The translations under genes and the position numbers were made by a program. From the NCBI GenBank assembly GCA_044464175.1, contig JBIQLO010000060.1:1-19442 (forward strand): a stretch of DNA of 19,442 bases, read 5' to 3'. Below, piece by piece: positions 6,966 through 15,000 of the stretch; within the stretch, counting starts at the first letter, position 1, and each line of letters starts with the position of its first letter. Below the pieces are notes generated by a model, which was not told the DNA's origin, did no database searches, and was given only the letters and a program-made list of their open reading frames with translations. This stretch comes from JBIQLO01 sp044464175. Lineage in GTDB: Bacteria; Planctomycetota; Phycisphaerae; Tepidisphaerales; Tepidisphaeraceae.

Positions 6966-8363
6966 TTATCCCCGCTTGCCGGGTGGGCCGTGGCCGAAGA
7001 CACCTATCCCTCCCAAGCCGACCGAGCCAAGCCCCACCTCCCCTTCTGCAGCCAGCCAATCCGTGCAGTTGAGCAACGCCCGGACGGTGTGGTAGCAGGC
7101 CTTCCAGTTGCCGCTTTTGTGGCGCTCGCCCACAGGTTTGCCGCCGCGTGTGAGGTTGGGGCGCCAGCCGCCAAGCTCATGGTCGATCATGTGCCGCTGG
7201 ATGAATTGCCAGGTATCGGCAAAAGCGTTCCAGTAGTTCCCCTCCTGTCCCTGTTCAAACTGCCGGTGCATCATCAGAAAGGAATTCAGCGCCTCCGCCT
7301 GAACCCACCTGATTTTGGTCCTGCCACGCCCGAAAATGCCGCCTCGGCTGTCGTAGAGGCCCCCGAATTTTTCATCCCAGCCGTGCCGGAGGGCGTGATC
7401 GTCCAGTCGCCGGGCGATGAGCCAGGCGTCGCTGATGAGAGAGGCTTCGTTGAGGCTTTGGGCGGCCTCCACAAGCAAGTAGGCCGCCTCCACGTCATGA
7501 TCGAACGAGTCGCCGCTTGGAATGGCCTGTCCATCGCGTTTGAAGAAGAGATTCAGACAGCCGGCCTTATCGATCATGGTCTCACACAGATGATGGAAAA
7601 GATTCTGGAGAGACAGGCGCAACGCGGGGTCGGGCCACACTTCGTAAAGCGCTGTGTAGGCTTCGAGCAAATGAAGATGGGTGTTGAGGGATTTGTGCCC
7701 CCAGGCCGTCCCGATGACATCCCGCGGGCCGCGGTGACCGGGCGGGCGTTCAAGAAGCGGCCGCCCGTCCAGACTCAAAGCGTCGACGTATCCCCCGTAT
7801 TCCGCATCGCGTGCGTGGGCCTCGACCCATCGAAAGGCGCCGATCGCCAACTCCAGAGCCCCGCTGTCCACCTGAAGCACGCGCGCAGCCGCCGCGGCGG
7901 CATAGATCGCAAACGCCTGGCCGTAGATGTGCTTGATTTGCGGCAGATTGCCCGTGAGCTGCCCTTGCTCATCAAGCTGCCAGTAAAACCCGCCGCGCGG
8001 CTCATCCCACATCGTGCGGGACAGGTATTCCAACCCGTGGGCCGCCACCGCGATGGACCGCCGGGCATCATCGGAACGGCGGCGGGCCGCTTCGGCCCCC
8101 ACCCAGGTCATCCGGGAATGGAAGACGATCATTTTGCTCTGCCCGTTTCCGCGGTTCCAGGCTTCATCGAAATTGGCGGTGAATCCCCCATGCGTGCGAT
8201 CAAGCATTCTGGAGTAAAAAGCGTCTAGCTCCCGATCCAGCGCCTGTGTCATTTGCCGGGCGATCCCGGCGGGGGAGGCATCCACTTGTATCCTGGCCCC
8301 GCGCGAGGATGGAGATATCTCAGGCCGCGCCAACCGCTTCCATCCGATACCGGACCGGGCCAT
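6966..8363 (-). CDS. AGE-family sugar epimerase, cellobiose 2-epimerase-like
   Basis: This is a member of the N-acylglucosamine 2-epimerase / cellobiose 2-epimerase superfamily, (alpha/alpha)6-barrel enzymes that epimerise C2 of reducing-end sugars. Diagnostic segments in order are HSRMTWVGAEAARR (residues 82-95), GGFYWQLDEQG (124-134), KSLNTHLHLLEAYTALY (224-240), FDHDVEAAYLL (287-297), RWVQAEALN (352-360) and KACYHTVRAL (421-430). The conserved histidines (about 229, 231, 289, 425) are present. The NTHLHxLEAYT block favours the cellobiose 2-epimerase branch. GGAGG lies 6 bases before ATG 8363, supporting that start, although the first ~35 residues lie outside the domain. After residue 438 a Gly-rich tail (GEVGLGSVGLGG...) is encoded by DNA with a loose 14-bp period. 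The gene follows mqnC after 73 bp and is possibly co-transcribed. Substrate is uncertain. Confidence 0.85.
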   Translation of the reverse strand: MARSGIGWKRLARPEISPSSRGARIQVDASPAGIARQMTQALDRELDAFYSRMLDRTHGGFTANFDEAWNRGNGQSKMIVFHSRMTWVGAEAARRRSDDARRSIAVAAHGLEYLSRTMWDEPRGGFYWQLDEQGQLTGNLPQIKHIYGQAFAIYAAAAAARVLQVDSGALELAIGAFRWVEAHARDAEYGGYVDALSLDGRPLLERPPGHRGPRDVIGTAWGHKSLNTHLHLLEAYTALYEVWPDPALRLSLQNLFHHLCETMIDKAGCLNLFFKRDGQAIPSGDSFDHDVEAAYLLVEAAQSLNEASLISDAWLIARRLDDHALRHGWDEKFGGLYDSRGGIFGRGRTKIRWVQAEALNSFLMMHRQFEQGQEGNYWNAFADTWQFIQRHMIDHELGGWRPNLTRGGKPVGERHKSGNWKACYHTVRALLNCTDWLAAEGEVGLGSVGLGGIGVFGHGPPGKRG

Positions 8364-8436
8364 AGCGCCTCCGGATGCAATCGCTCAAGGATTCAAAAGA
8401 GGGGCCATGTGCCCTCCGTTCCCAGGCGACGAATTC

Positions 8437-9867
8437 TCATCCCAGGATCGGCAACTGCACCTTGACGCTTTGATCTGCGCCGTCGTCCAGGCCCGGCGCA
8501 GCGCCAATGAATTGCTTGTCGATCTTGTGGACGTTGCGAAGCGGTGGGTTCTCCAGCGGGCGCAGATCGGGGGCATCGGGCCCATCGTGGCGGTGGAGAA
8601 TGTTGTAATACTGGTCGCGCTGGGCCGGAATCCAGCCGGCATCGCGGACCAGGCGGCAGATTTCGCGCTCATTGAGGCGGTAGGTCGTACCGGCGGCGCT
8701 GACGACGTTCTCCTCCATCATGACGCTCCCCATGTCATTGGCGCCGAAGAACATCGCCAGTTGCCCGATTTTGGGGCCCATGGTCACCCAGGAGCTTTGC
8801 AGGTTGGCGATGTTGTCGAAATACAGCCGGGCAATCGCCAGCATGCGGAGGTATTCATCCGCGCCGGCCGAGCGGACCACCCGTCCGCGCAAAACGTCCT
8901 CGTGGGTTGATTCGTCAAACGGCCCATAGGCGGCCTCGGTCCACTCCTTCGCCCGGCCCAGCGGCGTGTTTTCCCGCTGGAAAGGCCAATGGATGAAGGC
9001 GGTGTATTGGCCCATTGCCCGTTGTCCGTTGTCCGTTGTCCGTGGGGATTTAGCGAAGACGCCTGGCCAACGTGCTTTTACCCGTTCAATAATCGATTCA
9101 GCGCTTTGGCCGTTAGCGGACCACGGATCACGGACCTCGGACAACGCGTAGTCCTGCATATCCCGGATCGCCGCCATGTGCTCTATGCGTTCCCGAACGA
9201 ACTCGATGTGGCCGATGAGCATCGTCGCGCTGGTGTTCATCCCCTCCTCGTGGGCGACGCGCATGACCCGCAGCCAGTCGTCGCCGGTGCATTTGCCGAT
9301 GCCGATGCGCCGGCGGACGCGGGGGGTGAAAATTTCGCCGCCGCCGCCGGGAATTGTCGCCAGCCCGGCCGCCTTGAAGCGGCGGATGATGTCGCGCACG
9401 TCCAGGCCGAAAAACCGCTCGAATTCGATGAACTCCGGCGGGCTGAAGGCATGAATGTGGATGGTGGGGAAATTCTCGCGGATATACCGCAGCAGGTCTT
9501 CATACCACTCGATCGGGAGCCGGTCGTTCATCCCTCCCTGCATGAGAATCTGCGTGCCGCCGATGTCGACCAGTTCGCGGATTTTCTCGCCGATCTGCTC
9601 GAACGAGAGGGTGTAGGCGTCGCTGTCCTCATGGTCCCGGCGAAACGCGCAGAAGGTGCATTTGGCCGTGCAGACATTGGTGTAATTGATATTGCGGTCG
9701 ATGACATACGTGCGGAAATCCACCGGGTGCAGCCGCTGCATGGCGGCCGAGGCCCAGTTCCCAAGATCGTGCAGGGTCGCTTCGTGATACAGTTCCAGCG
9801 CCTGGGCGTCGGTGAGACGCCGCTTGCCTTCAATCACCGAATCAATATCAAAAGATAAGCCGCTCAT
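8437..9867 (-). CDS. mqnC: Cyclic dehypoxanthinyl futalosine synthase (radical SAM), with in-frame insertion
   Basis: MqnC is a radical SAM enzyme that cyclises dehypoxanthine futalosine in menaquinone synthesis. Numbering from ATG 9867: RNINYTNVCTAKCTFCAF holds the cluster ligands Cys66, Cys70 and Cys73. QILMQGGMNDRLPIEWYEDL (106-125), IHIHAFSPPE (136-145), IPGGGGEIFTPRVRRRI (172-188) and MMEENVVSAAGT (383-394) match MqnC rather than MqnE. The protein is 476 residues against about 360-380 usually. A 48-residue block (240-287) separates IRDMQD from YTAFIHWPFQRENTP, where the family has only a short TGGF-type link. A second extra block lies at about 304-333, and a 52-residue tail follows YYNIL. 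ATG 9867 is preferred to GTG 9876 because the GTG lies inside a -10-like TACAGT. No Shine-Dalgarno is present. Confidence 0.93.
   Translation of the reverse strand: MSGLSFDIDSVIEGKRRLTDAQALELYHEATLHDLGNWASAAMQRLHPVDFRTYVIDRNINYTNVCTAKCTFCAFRRDHEDSDAYTLSFEQIGEKIRELVDIGGTQILMQGGMNDRLPIEWYEDLLRYIRENFPTIHIHAFSPPEFIEFERFFGLDVRDIIRRFKAAGLATIPGGGGEIFTPRVRRRIGIGKCTGDDWLRVMRVAHEEGMNTSATMLIGHIEFVRERIEHMAAIRDMQDYALSEVRDPWSANGQSAESIIERVKARWPGVFAKSPRTTDNGQRAMGQYTAFIHWPFQRENTPLGRAKEWTEAAYGPFDESTHEDVLRGRVVRSAGADEYLRMLAIARLYFDNIANLQSSWVTMGPKIGQLAMFFGANDMGSVMMEENVVSAAGTTYRLNEREICRLVRDAGWIPAQRDQYYNILHRHDGPDAPDLRPLENPPLRNVHKIDKQFIGAAPGLDDGADQSVKVQLPILG
9014..9145. repeat. Inverted heptamer-repeat arrays inside mqnC
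   Basis: The left arm is ATTGCCC (9014-9020), three exact GTTGTCC units (9021-9041) and GTGGGGA (9042-9048). The right arm is GGACCAC, GGATCAC, GGACCTC, GGACAAC (9118-9145), which on the other strand reads GTTGTCC, GAGGTCC, GTGATCC, GTGGTCC. The arms face each other as in the acpS-LOG array, separated by 69 bp. The right arm is more degenerate than the left. The whole lies in frame within the 48-codon insertion, and the left arm encodes RTTDNGQRAMGQ. Confidence 0.85.
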
Positions 9868-9874
9868 GGGGGAC

Positions 9875-9880
9875 ACTGTA
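9875..9880 (-). promoter_or_regulatory. -10-like box directly before mqnC (possible leaderless promoter)
   Basis: TACAGT on the minus strand lies 7 bp before ATG 9867, followed by a C-run and CATG as in front of mqnD. No convincing -35 is seen (TTCCGC at 17 bp spacing). Confidence 0.35.
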
Positions 9881-10052
9881 CAAAAGATAAGGCGGGAGCG
9901 GAACAGCGGCGGGCACGATTCGGCCCCTCGATACGCTTCGCTTACTCAGCGCATTGGACTCGCTGCTTTTTGGACTTGAACGTGCTTTTTCTTGGCGACC
10001 CCCCCAACCTATCCGATCGTTGGCCCGCCATGAGCGAACGCGGCGGGTTGAA

Positions 10053-10123
10053 TGGAGCTACCGGGATTCGAACCCGGAATTCCACCATGCCATGGTGGCG
10101 TGATCCCATTTCACTATAGCCCC
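10053..10123 (-). tRNA. tRNA-Ala(GGC)
   Basis: It folds into a full cloverleaf of 71 nt. The acceptor stem GGGGCTA/TAGCTCC includes the G3-U70 wobble that identifies alanine tRNAs. The D stem is GTGA/TCAC with a 7-base loop, and the anticodon stem is CCACC/GGTGG. Loop ATGGCAT gives anticodon GGC. The T stem is CCGGG/CCCGG with loop TTCGAAT. The discriminator is A and CCA is not encoded (TTC follows). A CCCGCC/GGCGGG hairpin at 10024-10047 lies just downstream but has no T-run. Confidence 0.95.
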
Positions 10124-10172
10124 GAACGAACATCGCCGGATGGACCGGCGATGGGGCAATCGCAATCTCCAA

Positions 10173-10246
<74 letters not shown>

Positions 10247-10261
10247 ACTCGTCGGCTCAGA

Positions 10262-10289
10262 AGTGTATGCAGCGACGGGCCGCTGTCAA
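10262..10289 (-). promoter_or_regulatory. Sigma-70 promoter of the tRNA-Asp / tRNA-Ala unit
   Basis: TTGACA (10289-10284), a 16-bp spacer and TACACT (10267-10262) on the minus strand put the transcription start about 8-10 bp before the 5' end of tRNA-Asp. This is the best promoter match in the window. Confidence 0.65.
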
Positions 10290-10418
10290 GGCGGCGCGCC
10301 AGGCGGGCTCAGGAAGAGGCGCGTGCAGGGTTCAGGGCCGGGATCATGCGGGCCGGAGAGGTGGAAAACCGCCCTTTTCCCCTTCCGTTGGCCGCCGCCA
10401 GGGCGGTATCTTCTGCCC

Positions 10419-11285
10419 ATGGCTTCCAATACCCCCCCCACCGGCACCACTTATCCCGAGGCAATCCAACCCACCTGCATCGTGCCGCGCCTCCTGGCCG
10501 GGCAAAAGGCCCTGGTGACCGGGGCGAATTCCGGCATCGGGCAGGCGGTGGCGCTGACGCTGGCCCAGGCCGGGGCCGATGTGGTGGTGAATTACGTCGT
10601 CAACGACGAAGCGGCCCAGGCGGTGGTGGCCGAGGCGGAAAGAAACGGCGTGCGGGCCTTCGCCCACAAGGCCGATGTCTCGCAGGAGGAACAGGTGCAG
10701 GAGATGTTCGCCAGGATGATCGAGGAACTGGGAACGATCGACATCCTCATCAACAACGCCGGCATCCAGCGGGATGCGCCCATCGACCAGATGACACTAA
10801 AGCAATGGCATCAGGTGCTAGAGGTGAACCTCACCGGCCAATTCCTCTGCGCCCGCGAGGCGGTAAAAGAGTTCAAAAGGCGCGGCGTGGTGCCGTCGGT
10901 CTCCTGTGCGGCCGGCAAGATCATCTGCATGAGCAGCGTGCACGAGGTGATCCCCTGGGCCGGCCACGTCAACTACGCCGCCAGCAAGGGAGGCATCGAG
11001 CTGATGATGAAGAGCATCGCCCAGGAAGTGGCCCCCTACCGCATCCGCGTCAACAGCATCGGCCCCGGCGCCATCCGCACGCCCATCAACCGCCCCGCCT
11101 GGGAAACGCCCGAGGCCTACGAAAAACTCCTGACCTTGATCCCCTACCGCCGCATCGGCGAGCCGGCCGACATCGGGCGCCTGGCCGCCTGGCTGGCATC
11201 CGACCAGGCCGACTACATCACCGGCACGACGATCTTCATCGACGGCGGCATGACGCTCTATCCAGGATTTGCAACGGGAGGGTAA
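10419..11285 (+). CDS. SDR family oxidoreductase (glucose 1-dehydrogenase-like)
   Basis: This is a classical short-chain dehydrogenase/reductase of 288 residues, an NAD(P)-dependent cytoplasmic enzyme. It has the cofactor motif TGANSGIG (34-41), NNAG (112-115), and the catalytic Ser173 (MSSVHE), Tyr186 and Lys190 (YAASK). The C-terminal YITGTTIFIDGGMTL is typical of the glucose/ribitol dehydrogenase-like branch. Asn at 58 and VVNDEA after the second strand leave cofactor preference open. About 24 N-terminal residues precede the Rossmann fold. ATG 10419 is chosen because the frame upstream runs towards the tRNA promoter. Only a weak GGGCGG lies before it. An extra segment around 152-168 (KRRGVVPSVSCAAGK) sits just before the catalytic Ser. 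The gene ends 7 bp from the convergent amidohydrolase. Substrate is not predictable. Confidence 0.9.
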   Translation: MASNTPPTGTTYPEAIQPTCIVPRLLAGQKALVTGANSGIGQAVALTLAQAGADVVVNYVVNDEAAQAVVAEAERNGVRAFAHKADVSQEEQVQEMFARMIEELGTIDILINNAGIQRDAPIDQMTLKQWHQVLEVNLTGQFLCAREAVKEFKRRGVVPSVSCAAGKIICMSSVHEVIPWAGHVNYAASKGGIELMMKSIAQEVAPYRIRVNSIGPGAIRTPINRPAWETPEAYEKLLTLIPYRRIGEPADIGRLAAWLASDQADYITGTTIFIDGGMTLYPGFATGG

Positions 11286-11292
11286 GCCACCT

Positions 11293-12327
11293 TCAAAGCG
11301 TCACGCCCACCCGCTCCATAAACCGGACGGCGTTGTCATGGTAGAGGAGTTGGAGCACATCATCCGGCAGCGCCAGGCCGCGCAGGGTGGGCTGACGGTC
11401 TTCGGGCAGGTCCGGGTCGAAGATGGGACTGGGCACGATGGCGGCCGTTTCCCAGAGCTTGCGGTGGGACCAGAAGCGGCTGGCCAGGAAATCGAAGCCC
11501 CGGTCGTCGCCGCTGACCTGGTCGGTGCCGAAGAGAATCCGTCGCTGGTTGTGGATGAAAAACTCCCGCGCCGCCTCGCGACGGGCGCTGATTTCGCGCA
11601 CCATCCAGCGCGTGGCCGAGCAGTCGAGCATCAGGTTGGGAAACGTGTCCAGAAAGTGCTGGAGGCGCGGCAGGTTCTCCGGGTTGCCCCCCAGGTGCGC
11701 CCCCACCCACGGGATGTTGGGATGGGCGGCCAGCGCCTCGGCCCAGATTTTATAGTGTTCCTCCCGCGTGCCGTAGCGCGCGTGGTCGGTGTACTTGGTG
11801 GCGTACCAGGTGTCCGGGTCCCCCACGTGCGTCATGACGGCCATCTTCCGGGCCTCGATCTCCTTGAAAAAAGGAGCCAGCTCCGGGGAATCAAGGCGGT
11901 AGTGCCGCTTGTCCATCGACTGGGGCGCCATGTGAAACTTCACGATCCGGCTGCCCAGGTTGTAAAATCCTTCCAGCCGGCGCATCCAGTCATCGTACCA
12001 GTTGGGCGAAAAATCCAGCCAGGCCGGCACGGCGATGAACCGCACGCGCTCTCCCCACCGCCGCTGAATGGCCAGCGCCTCCTCCAGGGGGCCCATGCTG
12101 AAAAAGGTGTCGATGCCATAATGATCCGCCGCCTCAAACCATGCCGCGGCATGTCGCTCGGCCAGCAAATGGCAATGAAAATCAATCACCGCCCCCTTCA
12201 CCTTGGGGCGCGGCATCGGAGCATGAAAGTCAATTCCGGTGCGGTTGTAGTCCGGGGGACGCTGGCTCGTTTCGGATTCGGGCGAACTGGTTTGGGGCTC
12301 TGACATTGACGGTGACTCGCCTTCCAT
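11293..12327 (-). CDS. Amidohydrolase family protein (TIM-barrel metal-dependent hydrolase)
   Basis: This is a member of the amidohydrolase-2-like family (metal-dependent hydrolases or decarboxylases). Metal-ligand positions are recognisable: DFHCHL (residues 49-54; His51, His53), MTHVGD (165-170; His167), GAHLGG (209-214; His211) and LFGTDQ (265-270; Asp269). IVKFHMAP (128-135) may contribute Lys130. The N-terminal 30-40 residues are Ser/Pro/Glu-rich and precede the barrel. The listed ATG 12327 has no Shine-Dalgarno. An ATG 7 codons later (12306, MSEPQTSS) has GGAAGGCGAG about 8-10 bases upstream and may be the real start. It lies 38 bp after the methyltransferase on the same strand and could be the last gene of the glycan operon. 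Substrate is unknown. Confidence 0.87.
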   Translation of the reverse strand: MEGESPSMSEPQTSSPESETSQRPPDYNRTGIDFHAPMPRPKVKGAVIDFHCHLLAERHAAAWFEAADHYGIDTFFSMGPLEEALAIQRRWGERVRFIAVPAWLDFSPNWYDDWMRRLEGFYNLGSRIVKFHMAPQSMDKRHYRLDSPELAPFFKEIEARKMAVMTHVGDPDTWYATKYTDHARYGTREEHYKIWAEALAAHPNIPWVGAHLGGNPENLPRLQHFLDTFPNLMLDCSATRWMVREISARREAAREFFIHNQRRILFGTDQVSGDDRGFDFLASRFWSHRKLWETAAIVPSPIFDPDLPEDRQPTLRGLALPDDVLQLLYHDNAVRFMERVGVTL

Positions 12328-12365
12328 TTACAGGATATTCACCCAACCGGGTCCGCGTCCAATCT

Positions 12366-13175
12366 CTAAGGCCGATTTTTGGATTCAAGCTCTAAATTAT
12401 TGACTTGCTCCTTGCGGCAACGGGCCACCAGCAGCAACGAACTGCCCAGTGGAAACGATCCGCCCCGCCTCAGCCAGGGACGTTCCAGGGAGAAGATGCC
12501 CTGGAGGGTCCGGTCCATCCAAATGGGACCAAAGCTCAGATCATGCCGTGGCGGCGCCGAGGTCCGGGCCAGGGTTTTGAATCCATTCTTCACCTTTCGC
12601 GTCCCCCAGATCATCGGCAGCAGCATGGTTGAGAAATAAGTCAACCGGACGATCTCCCAGTCTCGCTCCGGAAAAATCCTGGGCAGCGTTTTGCGGGTGT
12701 AGCGCCGGTAGTGATGGCTCACCAGGTCATGATCCGACCAGAGGGACATCAGCGCTGGCACCGTCACCAGGAAGATGCCCCCCGGCCGTAATGCTCCGTG
12801 AACCGTACGCACTGCCTGCGCATCGTGCTCCACGTGTTCCAGGACATCACACGCGGTCACCAGATCAAATGTCCCCAAACCGGAGAAATCCCATGACTCA
12901 TCAATGGGACGGACATCCAGGCCCTTTTCCTTGGCCTTCTGAAGGTTCAGCGCGTCGATCTCCAGCCCCACTTTCTTGGAGCAATCGATTCCCTCGTAGG
13001 ATGCAAGGAGCACGCCTGGGCCGCAGCCAACGTCCAGCCACCGTGATTTCGGGGGCGCATGGCAATCCATCGCCTCATGAATCACCTGTCGGCGAACAAT
13101 ATGCCACCAGTGGCGTTGGGTGAACTTTTCATTCTCGGCCTGTATTGCGGCATCCATAACCAATTCATCCTTCAC
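12366..13175 (-). CDS. Class I SAM-dependent methyltransferase
   Basis: This is a Rossmann-fold methyltransferase. SAM-binding motif I is LDVGCGPG (residues 47-54). An acidic residue ends the second strand (VGLEID, 69-74), and FDLVTACDVLEHVEHD (103-118) and LRPGGIFLVTVPA (129-141) cover the later motifs. The N-terminal ENEKFTQRHWWHIVRRQVI and the LWSDHDLVSHHYRRYT segment (145-160) resemble methyltransferases found in polysaccharide and glycolipid clusters. The GTG start at 13175 overlaps the stop of the upstream membrane gene by 4 bp (GTGA), implying translational coupling. An in-frame ATG at 13157 with AAGGA upstream is an alternative start. Positions about 180-195 are hydrophobic (YFSTMLLPMIW) and may touch the membrane. 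The likely role is methylation of a sugar or lipid-linked glycan, inferred from context. Confidence 0.9.
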   Translation of the reverse strand: MKDELVMDAAIQAENEKFTQRHWWHIVRRQVIHEAMDCHAPPKSRWLDVGCGPGVLLASYEGIDCSKKVGLEIDALNLQKAKEKGLDVRPIDESWDFSGLGTFDLVTACDVLEHVEHDAQAVRTVHGALRPGGIFLVTVPALMSLWSDHDLVSHHYRRYTRKTLPRIFPERDWEIVRLTYFSTMLLPMIWGTRKVKNGFKTLARTSAPPRHDLSFGPIWMDRTLQGIFSLERPWLRRGGSFPLGSSLLLVARCRKEQVNNLELESKNRP

Positions 13176-14935
13176 GGCAGCGCAGCGCGGGGGGCAGGCG
13201 TCGGGTTTGCCGGGTCGTCACCTAATTGAACGATGTCCAGCCAATAACCGGCCCGGCCGCTCTGGATATACTGATGAAGAATCTTGTTTGCCGACAAGCT
13301 CAAAGTCGCCACGGCCCGGCCGATCCGCTGCTGAGAATCCTCCTGTTGCGAGAGAACCACTAGGTATTGGCCTGATTCTAACCGGCCCTTTTCCGGAGAA
13401 GGGAAGGCGGTGTTCACGAGGTTATAGCCGTAAAGGTAAACCGAAGCGATGGCGGTGTATTCTCCGGAGCGGCTGTCGGCCGCGTCGTACCAGAAGCGCG
13501 GAAGCTGGCGATCGGTGTTTGCGGCAACCAGGCGATCGACCTGGTCGAGCCGGTCATAAAAAGCAGCTCCGTCGTATTCCGCGCCGGGAAAGATGGCCAT
13601 CGCCAGCGTCACCGCCGAAATCAGGACGCACAAAGCCACCACACATGCCGAAACAATCAGCCGTCGAGGGAATGCCAGCCACAAAAGCACACATGCCGCG
13701 CTGGCACCCGCGATCCAGGCTGAAGAGAGCCCCACCAGCGGCCGGATTCGGACCTGTTGAAGAACCGCAAGCAGGCCGACCGCCAGCAGCAGCGTAATGA
13801 ATCCATAAAACACCGGGCGTCTCCAGGATCGATCCAGCAATCCCGTCCCGATCAGCAGAAATGACCCCGGAAGCAGATAAGAGGCGTAGTAATTCATGAT
13901 CAGGAAGGGCTGACCTTTTGCCTGGAGCGCGGCAAAGATGGCAGCACTGATGAGCACCGCCACCGCCCAGAAGCGGGCCACGGGCGTGGACCGTCCGCCT
14001 CTGGCCACAAGCAGAATCCCCACGCTCCCCATCACCGCCAGTGCCTGCAGATTCAACCAAGCCGCCTGATCCAGCCATCCCCAGCCACTGACATCCACCC
14101 ACTGGTTCTTCTTTCCGGCCTGCGAGCGCATGAAGTCGATCGTCGGTCCGATGAACCAGGCATTGCCGTTGATGCAGTAGTTGGCCAGCGCGAACAGGGC
14201 AAACATGCCGGCAAATCCCACGCCGAAGCCCAGCAGCAACCCCAGAACGTCCTTAATTTTCCAGCGGCCCAGGTGCTGGCGGCGAAGGAACAGTGCGTAA
14301 GCGGGCGCAATGGGAATCAGCACGATCCAGACGAAATTGGAAACCAAAGCCGCCAGCGCCGCCGCGCCCCCGGGAATGATCCACCAGCCGCGCCATCCCC
14401 CCTTCCGGGCGGCGGTGGTAAAGGCCAGCGCCACTAGGAACAGGGCGACGCCCGGGCCATCCACATAATCCCAGCCCAGGCTCAAAATCAACAGGGGATA
14501 GGTTCCGGCCAGGAGGCAGGTCAAAAGCGCTGTCTGACGCGAGGTCACGGCCCGGAGCATGTAATAGAGCGCCCCGATGGCCGCGTAATACCACCCCACA
14601 TGCAGAACCAGATTGGCCCAGTGGAGCGGCAGCAGCTTGGCGCTCAGCCAAATCGGCAGGATGACCGAGAGGCGCGTGCCGTAATAGGTGGATGGGAACA
14701 GCTTCGACAGAAAGAGCTGAAGATGCCGTCCAAATCCATAATAGACCCACGGATCGATAGTGCCCGGCACGCTGTAGTACACCCAGTTGGGCCGGGCCAG
14801 CAGCAGCAGCCAGGGCAGTGCTGCCAGCACGAGCCAGTGCGGATCAAGCCCGGCCAAGCCGCGCCGGGACAGGCCGGTTTCCGGACAAGCCGTCATCGGA
14901 TCCAACGCCGGTTCATTCATTTGCTGGGTCGTCAT
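13172..14935 (-). CDS. Multi-spanning membrane protein, GT-C-type glycosyltransferase-like
   Basis: The 587-residue protein has roughly 10-12 predicted membrane segments (the first at about 33-48, then from about 92 to 455) and a C-terminal extracytoplasmic domain (about 455-587). The layout matches GT-C enzymes, which use polyprenyl-phosphate sugars as donors. The first external loop contains GTIDPWVYYG with Asp61, where GT-C enzymes carry their catalytic acid, and WDYVDG (155-160) offers a second acidic site. I cannot place it in a named subfamily. It is distinct from ArnT in detail. There is no Shine-Dalgarno at ATG 14935, and ATG 14920 is a possible alternative. It starts 65 bp after wecE and overlaps the methyltransferase by 4 bp. 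The inferred role is transfer of a lipid-linked sugar made by the upstream genes onto an external acceptor. Confidence 0.8.
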   Translation of the reverse strand: MTTQQMNEPALDPMTACPETGLSRRGLAGLDPHWLVLAALPWLLLLARPNWVYYSVPGTIDPWVYYGFGRHLQLFLSKLFPSTYYGTRLSVILPIWLSAKLLPLHWANLVLHVGWYYAAIGALYYMLRAVTSRQTALLTCLLAGTYPLLILSLGWDYVDGPGVALFLVALAFTTAARKGGWRGWWIIPGGAAALAALVSNFVWIVLIPIAPAYALFLRRQHLGRWKIKDVLGLLLGFGVGFAGMFALFALANYCINGNAWFIGPTIDFMRSQAGKKNQWVDVSGWGWLDQAAWLNLQALAVMGSVGILLVARGGRSTPVARFWAVAVLISAAIFAALQAKGQPFLIMNYYASYLLPGSFLLIGTGLLDRSWRRPVFYGFITLLLAVGLLAVLQQVRIRPLVGLSSAWIAGASAACVLLWLAFPRRLIVSACVVALCVLISAVTLAMAIFPGAEYDGAAFYDRLDQVDRLVAANTDRQLPRFWYDAADSRSGEYTAIASVYLYGYNLVNTAFPSPEKGRLESGQYLVVLSQQEDSQQRIGRAVATLSLSANKILHQYIQSGRAGYWLDIVQLGDDPANPTPAPRAALP

Positions 14936-15000
14936 GGAAGAATCGCAAGCTGGTGAATCTCAAAACAGACTCGGACAAAACGCCGCCCTAGCGCCCGCCC

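Noticed and set aside
6990..8228. 412-codon plus-strand frame
   Set aside because: It is antisense to the epimerase, whose motifs are clear, and its translation has no recognisable domain.
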